Shown: positions 47,350 to 58,670 of the stretch, in pieces
Numbering within the stretch: the first letter of the stretch is position 1
How the letters are laid out: every line of letters starts with the position of its first letter
Assembly (NCBI GenBank): GCA_014281115.1
Contig: JACONQ010000015.1
Location: 2,418,001 to 2,482,000, forward strand
Source of the DNA: Laburnicola sp. R22_1
Lineage: Eukaryota; Ascomycota; Dothideomycetes; Pleosporales; Didymosphaeriaceae
DNA length: 64,000 nt
Direction of reading: 5' to 3'
Program-made: the position numbers and the translations under genes
Notes under the pieces: generated by a model
The model's input: the letters and a program-made list of their open reading frames with translations, nothing else
What the model was told of the DNA's origin: nothing
The model's database searches: none

Positions 47350-49553
47350 TTCTATTAGTAGCCCGGATAGATTAGTCCGCCGGATAGTTTTTCTTAGCAA
47401 CTTCGAAGTCCCTTATAACTCATTATAGAACACTACCAACGTTACTTTATAGTGACTTATAATAACCTACTATAACTTACAATATACTAAGTTACTATTT
47501 AATCTACTTTTTACGTCGTGCAGCCTCTTTGCGCGGCTACTGCAGCTACGTAAAGCTAAGAAGTCTTTCTTAGCAACACGAACTTACAATAAGACTCCCT
47601 ATAATATATAATATATTATCTACCATACTATATATAGGCAATATATAGTATACTTATTGTGATTCGTAGTAAAGCATACTATATCTTAAGTAGTACTTTA
47701 TCTAATTTTTAGTCACTAAGTGCGTACTATTGTAAGATAAAGTTAACCTGTTATTTTTGGCCTTATAGTAACCTATAATAAAATCACTCTAATTTACTAT
47801 TAACACTATCTAAAAATAAGCCGCTAAGGGTAATATCTAACTCCTTCTCTATCTCTTTATCTATCTAACAGGTCCTTAAGTTGTGCCCAGGCTCTTCGCA
47901 CCTCCCACAGCGGCGTTGTGTTAAGGGACCTACCTCTCCCTTACCACTACCTCGCGCCCTTTTTAATAACTTCACCCTAATAGAAGGGCTTTCTACTTCT
48001 AAATATGCTCTCTAAGCAAAGCCTAGTGTCCTACCTTTCTAAATGCTCTTTCTTTTACGCGTTTTTCGCTTTATTAGAACCTTAATTTGCTTCTTAAGTT
48101 CCTTAATATAGGTCTCTTAAAGTACACCATAGTAGAGCATAAGTTTAGCACCTTTTATAAGCTGTAAGTAGCTTAATTTAGTATTAGGTAGAGACCGAAT
48201 AAAAGAGTCGCGTACGAGCTTTGACTAGGATCCAAACTTAAGGGTATTGCTTAGGATCCTGGCTTGCCATAGTGTATCTGGTGGAGTACCCTAAGGTAGA
48301 GTGTGAATACGTACATTAAGGCGATCTACCACTACTAACAGATCTAAAGAAATAAGCCTAAAGGCCTTAAAGGCTTTCTTACAGTTTTCTAGTGTAAACA
48401 CATTAAAAAACGTGTTGCGAAAGGCTAGTAGAAAGCCCTCTTTATCAATATAAAAGACGCATTAGCGCGCTAAGTCCCACACGCGCTAGGAGTACTTTAG
48501 CTTTAGTAGCGCGAAACAGACTATATTAAGCGGCTAGAGGATATAAAATAAGTGCGCTGGCATATAGAGTGTTAGGATCTTCTATTCTAGGTAATAATCC
48601 TTAAAATCCTAGGAGTAGTGGCTCTTATAGCTGTCTAGAATAAGTAACCTCTATAACCCCACTATGCGCGGCCTTGTATACGCGTTAAAATGGTTTAACT
48701 ATGCGACTCTAAGCTTGCTATTAGTCTAGCTAGTCTTAGAGACTAAGAGCTTCTAATTGTGGGGGATACTAGTCTCCTTATACCACGCTAAGATGTGGAC
48801 TCGCTCTTTATAGATAATAAAGGGCGAGGTAGCATATCTAGTAGCGCAAATACTCTAAACCACTATAACCCACTTACGGTTGCCTGGCTAAACAAGCGTA
48901 GGTTAAGAACGTCTTTCTAAACTAGTTACAACCTTTATTAAGCTAATAACTCCTATCTAGAAGCCTGTCTTATTAAAGTTATAGATGTCTTTATCCTACA
49001 CTCTATACTTGGCTTTTGTGTTCTCTACTAGCTAAAACTACGCGTTTATAATCTCTAGGTCTTTCTGTTGTATCCTCTATTAGTCCTTCGCTTAATTAAA
49101 AGCCATTTTAAGCTTAGATACGCGCTTTACGAAGCGCTAAGCCTAGTATTATCCTATAGAGTCTCTGTGCCGTGCAGCTAGCAGTTTATTAGCCATATCT
49201 TTTACCTCACCTAGCCAGGGTGCAAATCCTCGCGAATCTAGGTTAAGGATATACTATATAAGCGTCTGATCTTTAGTTGTGGTAAGCTTTGCCATGCCTA
49301 ATTATGTATTTGCTTAGGCGATAATTCCGTTAATTTAATTACTTAGTGTAGACTTTAAAATATTATATACTGCAGTAGCGCATTACAGGCTTAAAATTTG
49401 CTTATTCTAATAGGCGTAAAGGACAAGCTTAATTCTGCCTTCTTAATTAGATAATAACGCGTTGTGTTGTTAAGACATTATAATTTATAGTGAAGTGTTA
49501 TAGTCTTAGCAAAAACTGTCTAGCGGACTAATCTATTCGGACTACTAATAGAA
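47350..49553 (-). mobile_element. Third Fot1/pogo-type transposon, heavily degraded, minus strand
   Basis: Inverted ends (TTCTATTAGTAGCCCGGATA and the inverse) flanked by TA (47348-47349, 49554-49555). The minus strand shows transposase remains: an N-terminal segment MAKLTTTKDQTLI near 49290, NFNKTGF (first Asp altered) near 48980, LLILDSYKSHYS near 48630, LQPLNIVCFALLKLKY (third Asp altered) near 48530, and a zinc knuckle CGRCEEPGHNLRTC near 47880-47925. Stops throughout, no active product. Confidence 0.87.
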
Positions 49554-49559
49554 TATATT

Positions 49560-49830
49560 ATTATATATTATACTTTTTTTTATTACCTTTTTACGCCTTT
49601 TTTAATTACTAAGTAGGGGGCTCTGCTTTTTTTGTTATGTTATTTAAGATAAAAGCCTTTATCGTACTACTCCTAGGTAGTTAATTTAATGCCACATACC
49701 GCATTTTTATAATTACCTTTTCACACTTTTTTTTAATTACTAAGCAGGGGGCTCTACTTTTATTATTATGTTATTTAAGATAAAAGCCTTTATTATGCTA
49801 CCCCTAGGTAGTTAATTTAACGCCCCACAT
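49560..49830 (-). repeat. Head-to-tail pair of the short dispersed repeat
   Basis: Two units of about 135 bp (49560-49697, 49698-49830), both inverted relative to 30158-30290, with the shared core AATTACTAAGCAGGGGGCTC. The outer ends read as the inverse of TGTGG(G)GCGTTAAATTAAC. Their direct tandem order suggests an LTR-LTR junction or a tandemly amplified short element. Confidence 0.65.
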
Positions 49831-51315
49831 ATAATTTATAATAAAACTAATACTAATATTACTATATAGCTTTTATTTTATTATAGTTATATTACTAATA
49901 CTAATTATAACTTTAATTTTACTTATAATATTAATTTTTATTTTTAATACTATTTTATTAAAGCTACTTTTAACTTTTACTATTACTAAATAAATTATTA
50001 TTATATTTGCTTTAACTACTTTATTATATAAATAAATACTATACTAATACTAACTAAAAACTAAACTAAATATAAAAATACTTATAAAAAGGCTAAAAAC
50101 TAATTAATTATTTAGTATTTTAAACTTTTTAATAAAAAGCTAAATAAATAGTTTAATATAGTTTATTAAATTTAATTATAAAATATTAGTAATATAACTA
50201 GCGTACCTATATATAACTATTACTAAAAGAGTTGCCTAAGACTATGGCTATAACTACTAACTTACAACTTATATTAACTATAGATTACTATTAGCTAGAT
50301 TATTTTTATAACTCTAGCCTTTTTAAAACTTACTTATTTTAGACTGCTTACTCTACTAGCTACCTTTTTACCTTACACAATACTAAGAGACGCTAGTATA
50401 GGTACCTAGTTCTTAAAAGTAGAGACTAAAAACTATTTATAGGTATTTTACTATATAACCTTATTTTTCTATTCTAACTAAGACTAACTTAGCTATAGTA
50501 TAATATCTACCTAGCATATATAATATAAAACAATAACTACACTAGTATATAAGCTCTAACTACTTTATCTTTAAAGCTAAATTATGCCTACTAATACTAC
50601 TACTATAATCTTTTTTTACACCTAAATTAGATTTATTAAGCTAAAGGTAGTAATTACTAAAGCGTTTAGAAACCTTACTAAGAAGAATAAGCGCCTTAAT
50701 AATATAGTTAGCAACCTTAGTTACTATGCTATAGTTAACTTTATTATAGTTACTAAGTAGGAGCTACTAAAGAGCTATTATAATTAGTATAATTATAATT
50801 GCTCGACTCTCCTTACTCCCCTAAAACTTAACTAAAATTAACTTTAATAGCTAATTTAATAGCTTCCTATATAGCTAATTTTACTAGTATAAAATATCTA
50901 ATATACACCCCTATTACTAATAGAAATAGTAGCCCTACTAAATTTTATATATATATACTATTACCTATAGCTACTATAATACTAACTACTTTATAGACTT
51001 TACCTTGCGCCGCCTATAACACTAATACTAACTATAATAATAACTACTAACACTGTCCTATAAAGAATACTTATAGCTACTACTAGTACTATTACTAAAT
51101 AAAGTAGTATTACGCCTACTTTAACTATAGTATTAATAAGCTTAACGCTAATATAATCCTTACTTTAAAAAAGTAATAATAAAGAGATATATAGTAGATA
51201 GTATAATAAAAGCTAGTAACTTAGCGCTTACTACTACTTTAAATCTAGCTATAAAAATAGTGTTTAGGCAACTATAATAAGTAATTAAAGGTAATTAGTG
51301 TAGCTTACAGCGTTA
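49831..51315. other. AT-rich transposon debris, unidentified
   Basis: Dense TpA-rich sequence with no gene. 50805-50905 repeats 44441-44535, and CTATATATAACTATTACTA near 50210 recurs near 51320. Peptide-like traces in the plus frames were too decayed to assign, although a hAT-like relic was considered. Confidence 0.5.
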
Positions 51316-51739
51316 CTATATATAACTATTACTAGGAGAGCAGAGCTTAGCCGCAACAAGCGGCACTGTTGAATTAACTATTTCGCTGAGGGCTTTTAAC
51401 TTTGTTGCCTTAGTAGAGCTTAGCCGCGACAAGCGGCACCATTGAATCCTGATTAGTCCTGATTCGGCTTTCTTCATACGAGACACAATCTCAGTGGATC
51501 TCGCGGACCCCGACACTTCCCCGCAAACCGCCCGCCCCGGGAAGTGGAGGGTTGTTATTATTCCCTCCACCCGATAATCCTAAGTTGTCGTTCAACCTGA
51601 ACATCTATGGGGTTTTTTTTTGGCGACTAAGAGGTTTCTAATAAAAAGATTACAATAATAGCAGTTATCCCTCCTGCTGTTGTGGACACAGAAAAGCTGA
51701 ATATCTATATGCTAAGCGGTCTTCACCTCGACAGCAAAG
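51316..51739. promoter_or_regulatory. 5' flank of the FAD monooxygenase, including a transposon-derived 75-bp segment
   Basis: GC content recovers here. Two copies of AGAGCTTAGCCGCRACAAGC lie at about 51342 and 51415. 51623-51697 is the inverted copy of 57496-57570 (about 3 mismatches in 75 bp), ending 43 bp before the start codon, so the leader or core promoter of the gene is partly repeat-derived. Confidence 0.6.
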
Positions 51740-53961
51740 ATGAACTTCACAAACGGTACTTCGCAGCCTGACGGCATCAACGGCCACTCCCGCGACGAGA
51801 CCTCCCGCCCCCTCAAAATAACAATATGCGGCGCAGGCATCGGCGGCCTCAGTGCAGCAATCTTCCTACGCCAACAAGGCCACACGGTAACCCTCCTCGA
51901 GGCATCGCGCTTCGCCAACGAACTTGGCGCAGCCATCCATCTCCCCCCCAATGCCAATAGTCTCCTCCGCCGCATAGGCCTAATTCCCGAAACCAATGGC
52001 GCTGTGAATTGCCGAAGATTGTCGTCCTGGTTTCCCGACGGCAAAGAGATGTTTAGCATGGATTTAGAAAGTGATATGGGGCGGTGGCAACATCCCTGGC
52101 AACTTGCGCATCGTGTAAGTCTGCATAGCGAATTGAAGAGGATGGCTACCACCAGTGAAGAAGGCGAAGGGACGCCAGCGGTGCTGAGACTCAGGGCCAA
52201 GGTGGTAGATGTTGATCCTAAGGAGGGAGCTGTGGTGTTAGAGGGTGGGGAGAAGATTCAAAGTGATGTTGTTGTGGGTGCGGATGGTGTGCATTCAAAG
52301 ACCAGGTCGTGCATTCCTGGGTTAGAGGGTATCAAGACTTTTGGGAGTGGAAAGAGCGCGTTTCGGTTCTTGATCCCGAGGCAGAGGGCTTTGGATGAGC
52401 CGTTGACGCGCAAGTTCGCGGATAAGGACGGACATCTTATCCTGATATTTGGGCGCGACCGAAGAGTGATTGTCTATCCAACGTCCGAGAACACGCTGCT
52501 GAATTTTGTTTGCATCCATCCGACGGCTGAAAGTCAGATACAAGAGGAACCAGGCAGTGGCGACTGGCAGAACCAGGGTAATCTGAACAAGATGTTGGAA
52601 GTGTACAAGGATTTCGAACCAGCAGTGATCAAGCTGTTGAGTATGGCGGACAAGGAGACGCTGAAGGTATGGGACTTGTTGGATATGGAGCAATTGCCGA
52701 CTTGGACGGAGGAGAAGCTGGTACTTATTGGTGATGCCGCACATCCCTTCACACCGTGTAAGTTGCCCTCGTTTCCGACATCTAGAAATTTCAGGCTGAC
52801 ATCTCTTCAGATCAGGGTCAGGGTGGAGGCATGGCCATCGAAGACGCCGCCTCCCTCGCTGCTCTGCTTCCCATCAACACACCTCCTGAATCCATCCCCG
52901 CCCGCCTCAAGCTCTTCGAGAAGTGCCGGTACGAGCGTGCCTCCACAATCCAAGAGTTCTCCCGATTGGCAGGTAAAGACCTTGGGTCCGGCCCATCTCA
53001 CGACGCTGTAGAATTTACAAACTACACCTTTGGCCACAATGAATGGGATTACTCCAGCCAAATGCTGCGCAAGTGGGAATGGGAGAACAAGAGAGGTCTG
53101 CTTTGGAGGATGCCAACCGCCTTCGGTCCCATGCCTGGGCCTAGGCAGGACTTCCATGGACGACCGAGAGACGGATCGAGGGCAACGTTCAAGACTGCTA
53201 GTATCAAGTTCAAGACGAGCAGAACGGTGCTGGAGAACCTCTTGCCAACCGAGAAGTTGAAGTTTGCCGCGGCCGACACGATTGCCTATGCGACGTTTGC
53301 TGCGACGCAGCTTGATCACCTAGAGTGGCTCGGTGGAAAAGGGTACAGCCACTTCGGGTTGTATGTCCACGGCATCCGTCACACAAAAGCGGATGGGGAG
53401 ACAGTGGTTGGCACCTATCTTCCCGTCCTGTTCGAAAACCTGGCTGACCCCATTCTGAGCGGCAGAGAGGAATTAGGCTTCCCGAAGCTGTTCGCCAAAC
53501 TCGATCTGCAGAAGGCTGACGATAGGTGGACATTGGATGCGGGTTGGATGTCATCCAAGTTCTGCAGCATGTCGCTCTCGGGTCTACAGGAATGTCCTGC
53601 GACTGACAGTGAAACGCCAGCACTGTCTCCACCGCTTCCTAGAGATGATGGTCTGTTGTTCCACAAGCATGTACCTACGACCGGGAATGTAGGCAGCAAG
53701 GAGCGAGGGCAGGCTGATGTGCAGTACACGGCCTTCCTGCCAGGTGCGGAAGACGCGAAGGCTGTCGAGAAGAAGGTCGAACGGACGCTGAAGGCGAGCT
53801 CGGCTGAGATCTCTTTCGATGCACTTGACTGGAAGGCGCTGCCAACGCTGCATCATATTGTCGAAAGGCTTAAGGAAATACCCGTGTATGGGATCGTGGA
53901 GGCGAAGATGGTTGAAGGCACCGGAGTCAGCGATGTGAACTCGGTTCGGAAGCTGGAATAA
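51740..53961 (+). CDS. FAD-dependent monooxygenase fused to acetoacetate-decarboxylase-like domain
   Basis: Exons 51740-52757 and 52811-53961 (53-nt intron, GTAAGT donor) give 722 aa. Residues about 25-400 form a salicylate-hydroxylase-like flavoprotein: CGAGIGGLSAAIFLRQQGH (Rossmann GxGxxG), VVVGADGVHSKTR (DG motif) and GDAAHPFTP|YQGQGG (GD motif, completed across the intron). From about residue 475 a second domain resembles the acetoacetate decarboxylase superfamily (FGLYVHG, TYLPVLFENLADPILSGREE, GFPKLFAKLDL). The first domain would hydroxylate an aromatic or polyketide substrate with NAD(P)H and O2; the second may decarboxylate or bind the product. No signal peptide. The substrate is not deducible. 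It lies at the edge of a transposon block. Confidence 0.85.
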
Positions 53962-54204
53962 GAGGCCTCGTAGCTGCTCGCTGCTCGATCGCTGCCCAAA
54001 TACTGCAGAAGTACTATAGCTATTAGCGGATGTTATCCTGAACTATTACGATGCAGAGTCCTCGCTGCGGTGAAAGTAGGCCTGAGGATGATGGAATGTC
54101 ACGTGCCGTCGCGTAAACCTTGGAAGTAGCACATGCCCACCTCTGACTCGACGACTCCCGACAGCACGACTCAGCCGTAGACATACATACGGGATGCAAT
54201 CAAC

Positions 54205-55827
54205 ATGACCGAAGTATGGAGCGGAGACATTCTGCTGCCGGATGGGACGGCAATCAATGGTGATGGGCCTCCTCGTGTGCGCTTTTCCAGGGCTTACCTA
54301 TGCAGATGTCAGTCTGGCGTCGCAAAATGCCGCGTCCATGGCCCCCATCGCTTCGCTGCATTTCCATTTCCTGGCCACGGTCGACACGGCGCGCATTCCT
54401 CTGCATATGGCTGCCGGCCCGAGTCTGGACGTGTCGACGTCGAGCGAGAATGCCGAAGCGTGGTTCTCCTCGATCCTCTCCACCACGTCGGTTGCCTCGG
54501 ACGCGACAGACCCATCACCAGCGCGCGAGTGGTGGGCGTATGCGCGCGCACAATCGCCCGTTGGCATCCTGGCGAAAGTGCAAGGAGAGGAATCGAGCGT
54601 AAACGGACCTAGGGTAACAGAGATCCTCTTTTATGGCACAATCGCTGCGCCGGCTCATGGTGCGCTCCCGACACCGCCTTCTTCGTCGCCCGATCATTCT
54701 CATGTCCCGTCAGAGACGCTGCCGGAACTCCGGGTGCACGCATTGCCCCTATCGTCGGACCTGCTGTACAATCGCCCCCGAGCTGAGGCACCACCATTGA
54801 CGCCCGCTTTGGGTGCCTCAGAGCCGCCTATTAACGTCGAGCCGCACTTCCTCCCTCCTACCTACACCCCCACACAAGCGCCCAGCTCCCCGAAACGAAA
54901 GCGAGATCTCTTTGAAGAGGCTGCACAGGCTCGCAAGAGAGCTAGGGGAAAGGGCGGCGAAGGCGTAGCTGCAGCAGCCGCCAGAGCCCAGGAAAGCCAA
55001 CGTCCAATACGTCATCGAAAGTCACTCTCCAAAGACCCCAAGACGTCCCCGTTCCCTGATTCGAGACCAAACTCAGCACATGCCTCCACCCGTACAACAT
55101 CGCGGCCGCTTTCCAGATCGCCCAGCATCTCGTCCGACATTCGACCACTGAGTAGGAAGGGAGCACCAGAGGGTCTTGCGAAGCCTTCTACCTTGTCGCA
55201 AGTTGCCACAGTTCCCTTACAGCCGCAAGAACCGACAACAGAGTCGAGGAACAAGGAGGCTTTGTCGAGGGTGCTCATGGCTGCAATGCGCATGCATGGC
55301 TTCCAGCAGCGAAAGAAGAACAAATCTCGCAGGGGATCCGTCGCGCCAGGCGCCGGGTCAGAGGAGCAGCTAAGCGAGGAAGCTGCAGCTGAAGAAGCTG
55401 CAAAAGACGAAGAATACAAGCTGATTTACCATCAGACGTACAAGAGTGCAGCCTTCGCCTTGGTAAGTGCTCGGTTTACACGTCTTGGGGTATGCGTTGC
55501 TGATCGAGGCAGAGAAAACATATCTCTACCAAGCCATTACACTCGCAGCCAGATCGACTGCGCGATATTGTAGACCGATTGCTGACCATCTTCTGCACCG
55601 ATCCTCTTGCCCAGCCTTTGCCGGGCGACACCGCGGGAGATCTTTTGGCCACCCCAGGTCGGGAACAGAACCTCCGCGTGCCAGGCTCCGCCCATAACGG
55701 AGCAAGCCCTTTCGATCTGCCTAGCGGAGCTACACAGAATGCGCCCATTACCAAATCTGAGGGGGAAGTGCATACCGGATCACCGCTGAGTCGGAGAAAG
55801 TCGGAGAAGAAGACGATGCCTGGGTGA
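54205..55827 (+). CDS. Sld7-like DNA replication initiation factor
   Basis: Predicted exons 54205-54259, 54291-55462 and 55513-55827 give 513 aa. Exon 1 starts MTEVWSGDILLPDGTAI; the long second exon holds a Ser/Pro-rich linker with basic KRKR stretches. The C-terminal block (NKEALSRVLMAAMRMHGFQQ...EEYKLIYHQTYKSAAFAL|RKHI, then RLRDIVDRLLTIFC) matches my recollection of the Sld7 C-terminal domain. Sld7 partners Sld3 in origin firing, in the nucleus. The second intron (50 nt) is ordinary. The first would be only 31 nt (GTGATG...TTTTCCAG), unusually short; a frameshift or a different exon structure is possible. Ends in a TGA at 55825. Confidence 0.7.
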
Positions 55828-56580
55828 AGGGACGGCGGAGAGAGATTTATGTCTCGTTGGGCCTTTTGGCTTGGCTGCCATGACTGACACCAGGACGCCA
55901 TATCATATGATGTGGGGCGCTCTTTACCCTCGGTGCTACTGGCTGAACACATCCAACTCAAGATGGGGGAACTGCACGTATCGTGCAAATACCACCACCC
56001 TGCCTCTGCTTCCATCAAGTCACACAACGCCATCGGCCCAACCACCGAATACGAATTCACTAGCTACCAATCCCGCTTCGGATTCTGCACGCCTATCATC
56101 AACTCCGTCCGACTATGAACATGTGAAGTCTGGTGACGCACAATATTTGCTGTCGTCAATGTTGCCGACTCATTGCGGGGCATGGCGTGTTAAGCTGTCT
56201 TCAATGTGGACCGATTGAAGATTCCCATCATTCGAAGTGAGGACGTCACCCCCATGAAAGAATTGGTGTCCGATGCTAAGATGCGTACAATATCATAGAG
56301 GGTTATGTCTAGCTATATAGTAGAAAGTATAAATACAGTTTGCATACTCTATTGTTAGCTATCAGGTCTTAGTATCAGACACGAATCCTTTCATGGGGGT
56401 GACGTGTACACACTGGAATGTAGCGATCGAATTGGGCATCACAGGCCTTTGATGAATCGCTGACAGTGATTAGCGAACACGCCCCCACCCTCATATAAAA
56501 CGCACTCCCACAACCCAGACATACTTTTCCTACAATGCCCATGTTTCCAAGCCGTACGTACACTAAAGAATACCCGCACA
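55828..56580. other. Intergenic region with a small MITE
   Basis: 753 bp. The only clear structure is the inverted-repeat element at 56243-56405. A plus-strand ORF at 55871-56218 (115 codons) has no family resemblance and no good context, so it is not called. Confidence 0.5.
56243..56405. mobile_element. 163-bp MITE with about 38-bp terminal inverted repeats
   Basis: Left end ACGTCACCCCCATGAAAG, with the inverse at the right end. The arms continue for about 38 bp with a few mismatches. The central part is AT-rich. No unambiguous target duplication was found. It is non-coding. Confidence 0.75.
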
Positions 56581-57249
56581 ATGGACGCCTCCACACTAGC
56601 ACACTACCAAGAAGTCTCCGCCGGCGTAGACGCCTTCATCCAAGACGCCTCCAAAAACAAGCGACGACGCACTCGCCTACCTCGTCTCCCACTTCCCCGA
56701 CAAACGCGACCGCTCCGTCTACATCGCCTGGGTCGAAGCCTCCTCCCCCGTCGGCACCCGCATCCCCTACACCCTCACCCTGCACCCCAACCACGCGCCG
56801 TGCTCAACCCGGCCGGGGACACCGACCCCATGTTCGTAAAACGGCGTGAATGGCTCTCTGCCGCCTATGGGGAGTTTTCGTTCCGCGCACAGGGGGCGCC
56901 ACGCTGCGCGTTGTGCTAGCTGGGACATTTGCTAGTTTTTGTGGGTGGGGGAGGTTGAGCGTGCGATGGGGGAGGAGGAGCGCGTGAGGTCGCATACGTG
57001 GTGGGATACGTACGGGGTTTGCGGGCAGGTTGAGGGTTGATGGGTTGATGGGTTGATGGGGTGGGGAAACTGGCGGATGTGCTGATTGTGTGTAATGAGT
57101 GGCTGAGGGATAGCGATGGGGTGGGGAGTGCGAGGTTGGTCGGGGTTGAGGAGGAGTTCTTTGCGGCGAGGGTTGCGGGGGAGTGGGGGGAGGCGTGTGT
57201 GCATGGGTGGGGGCGTGATGGGGGTAGGGGAGTTCTTTTTAAGGGATGA
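56581..57249 (+). pseudogene. Broken small gene of unknown function
   Basis: Begins MDASTLAHYQEVSAGVDAFI at 56581 after a promoter-like stretch (CTCATATAAAACG near 56490). After residue 25 the sensible frame shifts by one: DDALAYLVSHFPDKRDRSVY then IAWVEASSPVGTRIPY, then shifts again near 56820 (MFVKRREWLSAAYGEFSFR). Further downstream a G-rich stretch keeps an open frame (GKLADVLIVCNEWL, 57061-57246). The pattern suggests a gene with frameshifts or unrecognised introns. No family recognised. Confidence 0.4.
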
Positions 57250-57429
57250 GGTTCGGGTGGGGTTTGCGAGGGGGGATGTGTGAGAGGGTGTGGTTAGAGG
57301 GTAAGGGTAGGGAGTAGAGGGGGAGTAAGTTGTGCGTTAAGGTAGTAGGGCAGTGGGCTTAGTCCTATTTTAATTTTTCGCTTTGGTGTTTACTTACTGT
57401 TTACGGTGAGACCTACCATGTTATCTCTA

Positions 57430-57930
57430 CCTCTACCTCACAGAACATTCTCTTCACTATAACTCAAACAACCCTTTTTATCAACACCTTAAAACGCTTT
57501 TCTGTGTCTACAACAGCAGGAGGGATCACTGCTATTATTGTCATCTTTTTATTAGAAACCTCTTAGTCGCAATATATATATATATATATAACTTAAACAG
57601 CGCGACGACCGAACCATGGTTGAGCGTCCCATCGCCCACACTGCTCCCGCGGTTGCGACTCCGCGGTCCACTGCGGCTCTCCAACGGTCCACCGGTTGAG
57701 AGATGACATGTGACTCAGTCATGCCAGATGGCAGACTGTCCATTGACTGCCGTCGACGATGCCGCCGTGCAAAACGTCGACGACGAAATCATCGTTATTT
57801 TGTGTATATTTTGTTACTACCACTGTGTGCTAGGTGCTGGGTTTTAGTGCCTCCTGTTTTACTCCTCTCTGTGTATGGTGCGGATTCGACCTTGGTTAGA
57901 ATCTTAACACGACGAAGATCTTCAATATAT
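57430..57930 (+). repeat. Copia-LTR-like repeat copy, little mutated
   Basis: 57496-57570 recurs inverted at 51623-51697 and split at 8305/9752; 57826-57928 recurs at 8461-8563 with only RIP-type changes. Between them is a GC-rich segment unique in this window. The right end (AATCTTAACACGACGAAG) looks like an LTR end plus primer site of a Ty1/copia element, which would make this a solo LTR or LTR fragment. The ORF 57703-58197 runs through it and is not credible. Confidence 0.55.
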
Positions 57931-58082
57931 AACTTAAACAACGCTCACACAAAGCGAAGAAAATCTTTAGATGGAAGAATTAAATCTACACTAACTCCTA
58001 TGCTAAATAAACCTATATCCCAAATCCCTCACTCGAAACTCGGTTACATAACTATGCATAGTATATACCTCTCTCTATTAGC

Positions 58083-58430
58083 TACACTATACAACTACAA
58101 GATCTCTAGGAAGACTCGGCTAAGGGATTATTTGTATACACTAAGAGCGTCAGGCGAAGCGTTAGACATACTATACAAAGATAAGATCTTTAGATAGACT
58201 CGGCTAAGAAGGAGATTATGAGTACTAGATATCTGTATTAGGTGGACTGTGCAAACGCGGTCTTTTAGGAAGAGTTAATTAAGACATTGTATACACTAAG
58301 AGCGTCAGGCGAAGCGTTAGACATACTATACAAAGATAAGATCCTTGGACAGACTCGACGAAGAGAGTATAAGTAGTAACTGTCTATGTCAGGTGGACTG
58401 TGCAAACGCGGTATGTTAGGCATAATTGGG
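58083..58430 (+). repeat. Tandem repeat, about 155-bp unit
   Basis: Two full units start at 58134 and 58289 with GTATACACTAAGAGCGTCAG and end with GGACTGTGCAAACGCGGT. A partial unit precedes them (58083-58133). First 70 bases nearly identical; the rest diverged. Confidence 0.75.
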
Positions 58431-58670
58431 TGTGCAGTAGAAGCTTAGGGTGGGCGCGTGGATAGGGTAAATATGGGAAGGATGGCCTTGATATTAGGTG
58501 TGTACTGGAACTGGGAGGACCCGTGGATATGGCAAACGCAAGATGTCCTTGATAACCAGATGTGTCCTAGAACTAAAAGGACCCGTGGATATGACAAACA
58601 TGGATGCCCTTGATAATTAGGTGTGTACTAGAGGCTTAGATGGACGCGTGGATATGGCAAACACCAAAAT
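58431..58670 (+). repeat. Minisatellite, four units of 61-68 bp
   Basis: Unit starts 58431, 58499, 58561 and 58622 (the last partial). Each has TGTGTRCTRGA, a CCGTGGATATGGCAAAC core, and a CCTTGATA tail. Units differ by point changes and small length changes. Directly abuts the 155-bp repeats. Confidence 0.75.

Noticed and set aside
57870..57925. tRNA-like segment around GGATTCGACC
   Set aside because: T-loop-like bases only; no cloverleaf can be formed. It fits an LTR end/primer site better.
57703..58197. 164-codon ORF
   Set aside because: Runs through LTR-like and tandem-repeat sequence, with no domain and unnatural composition.
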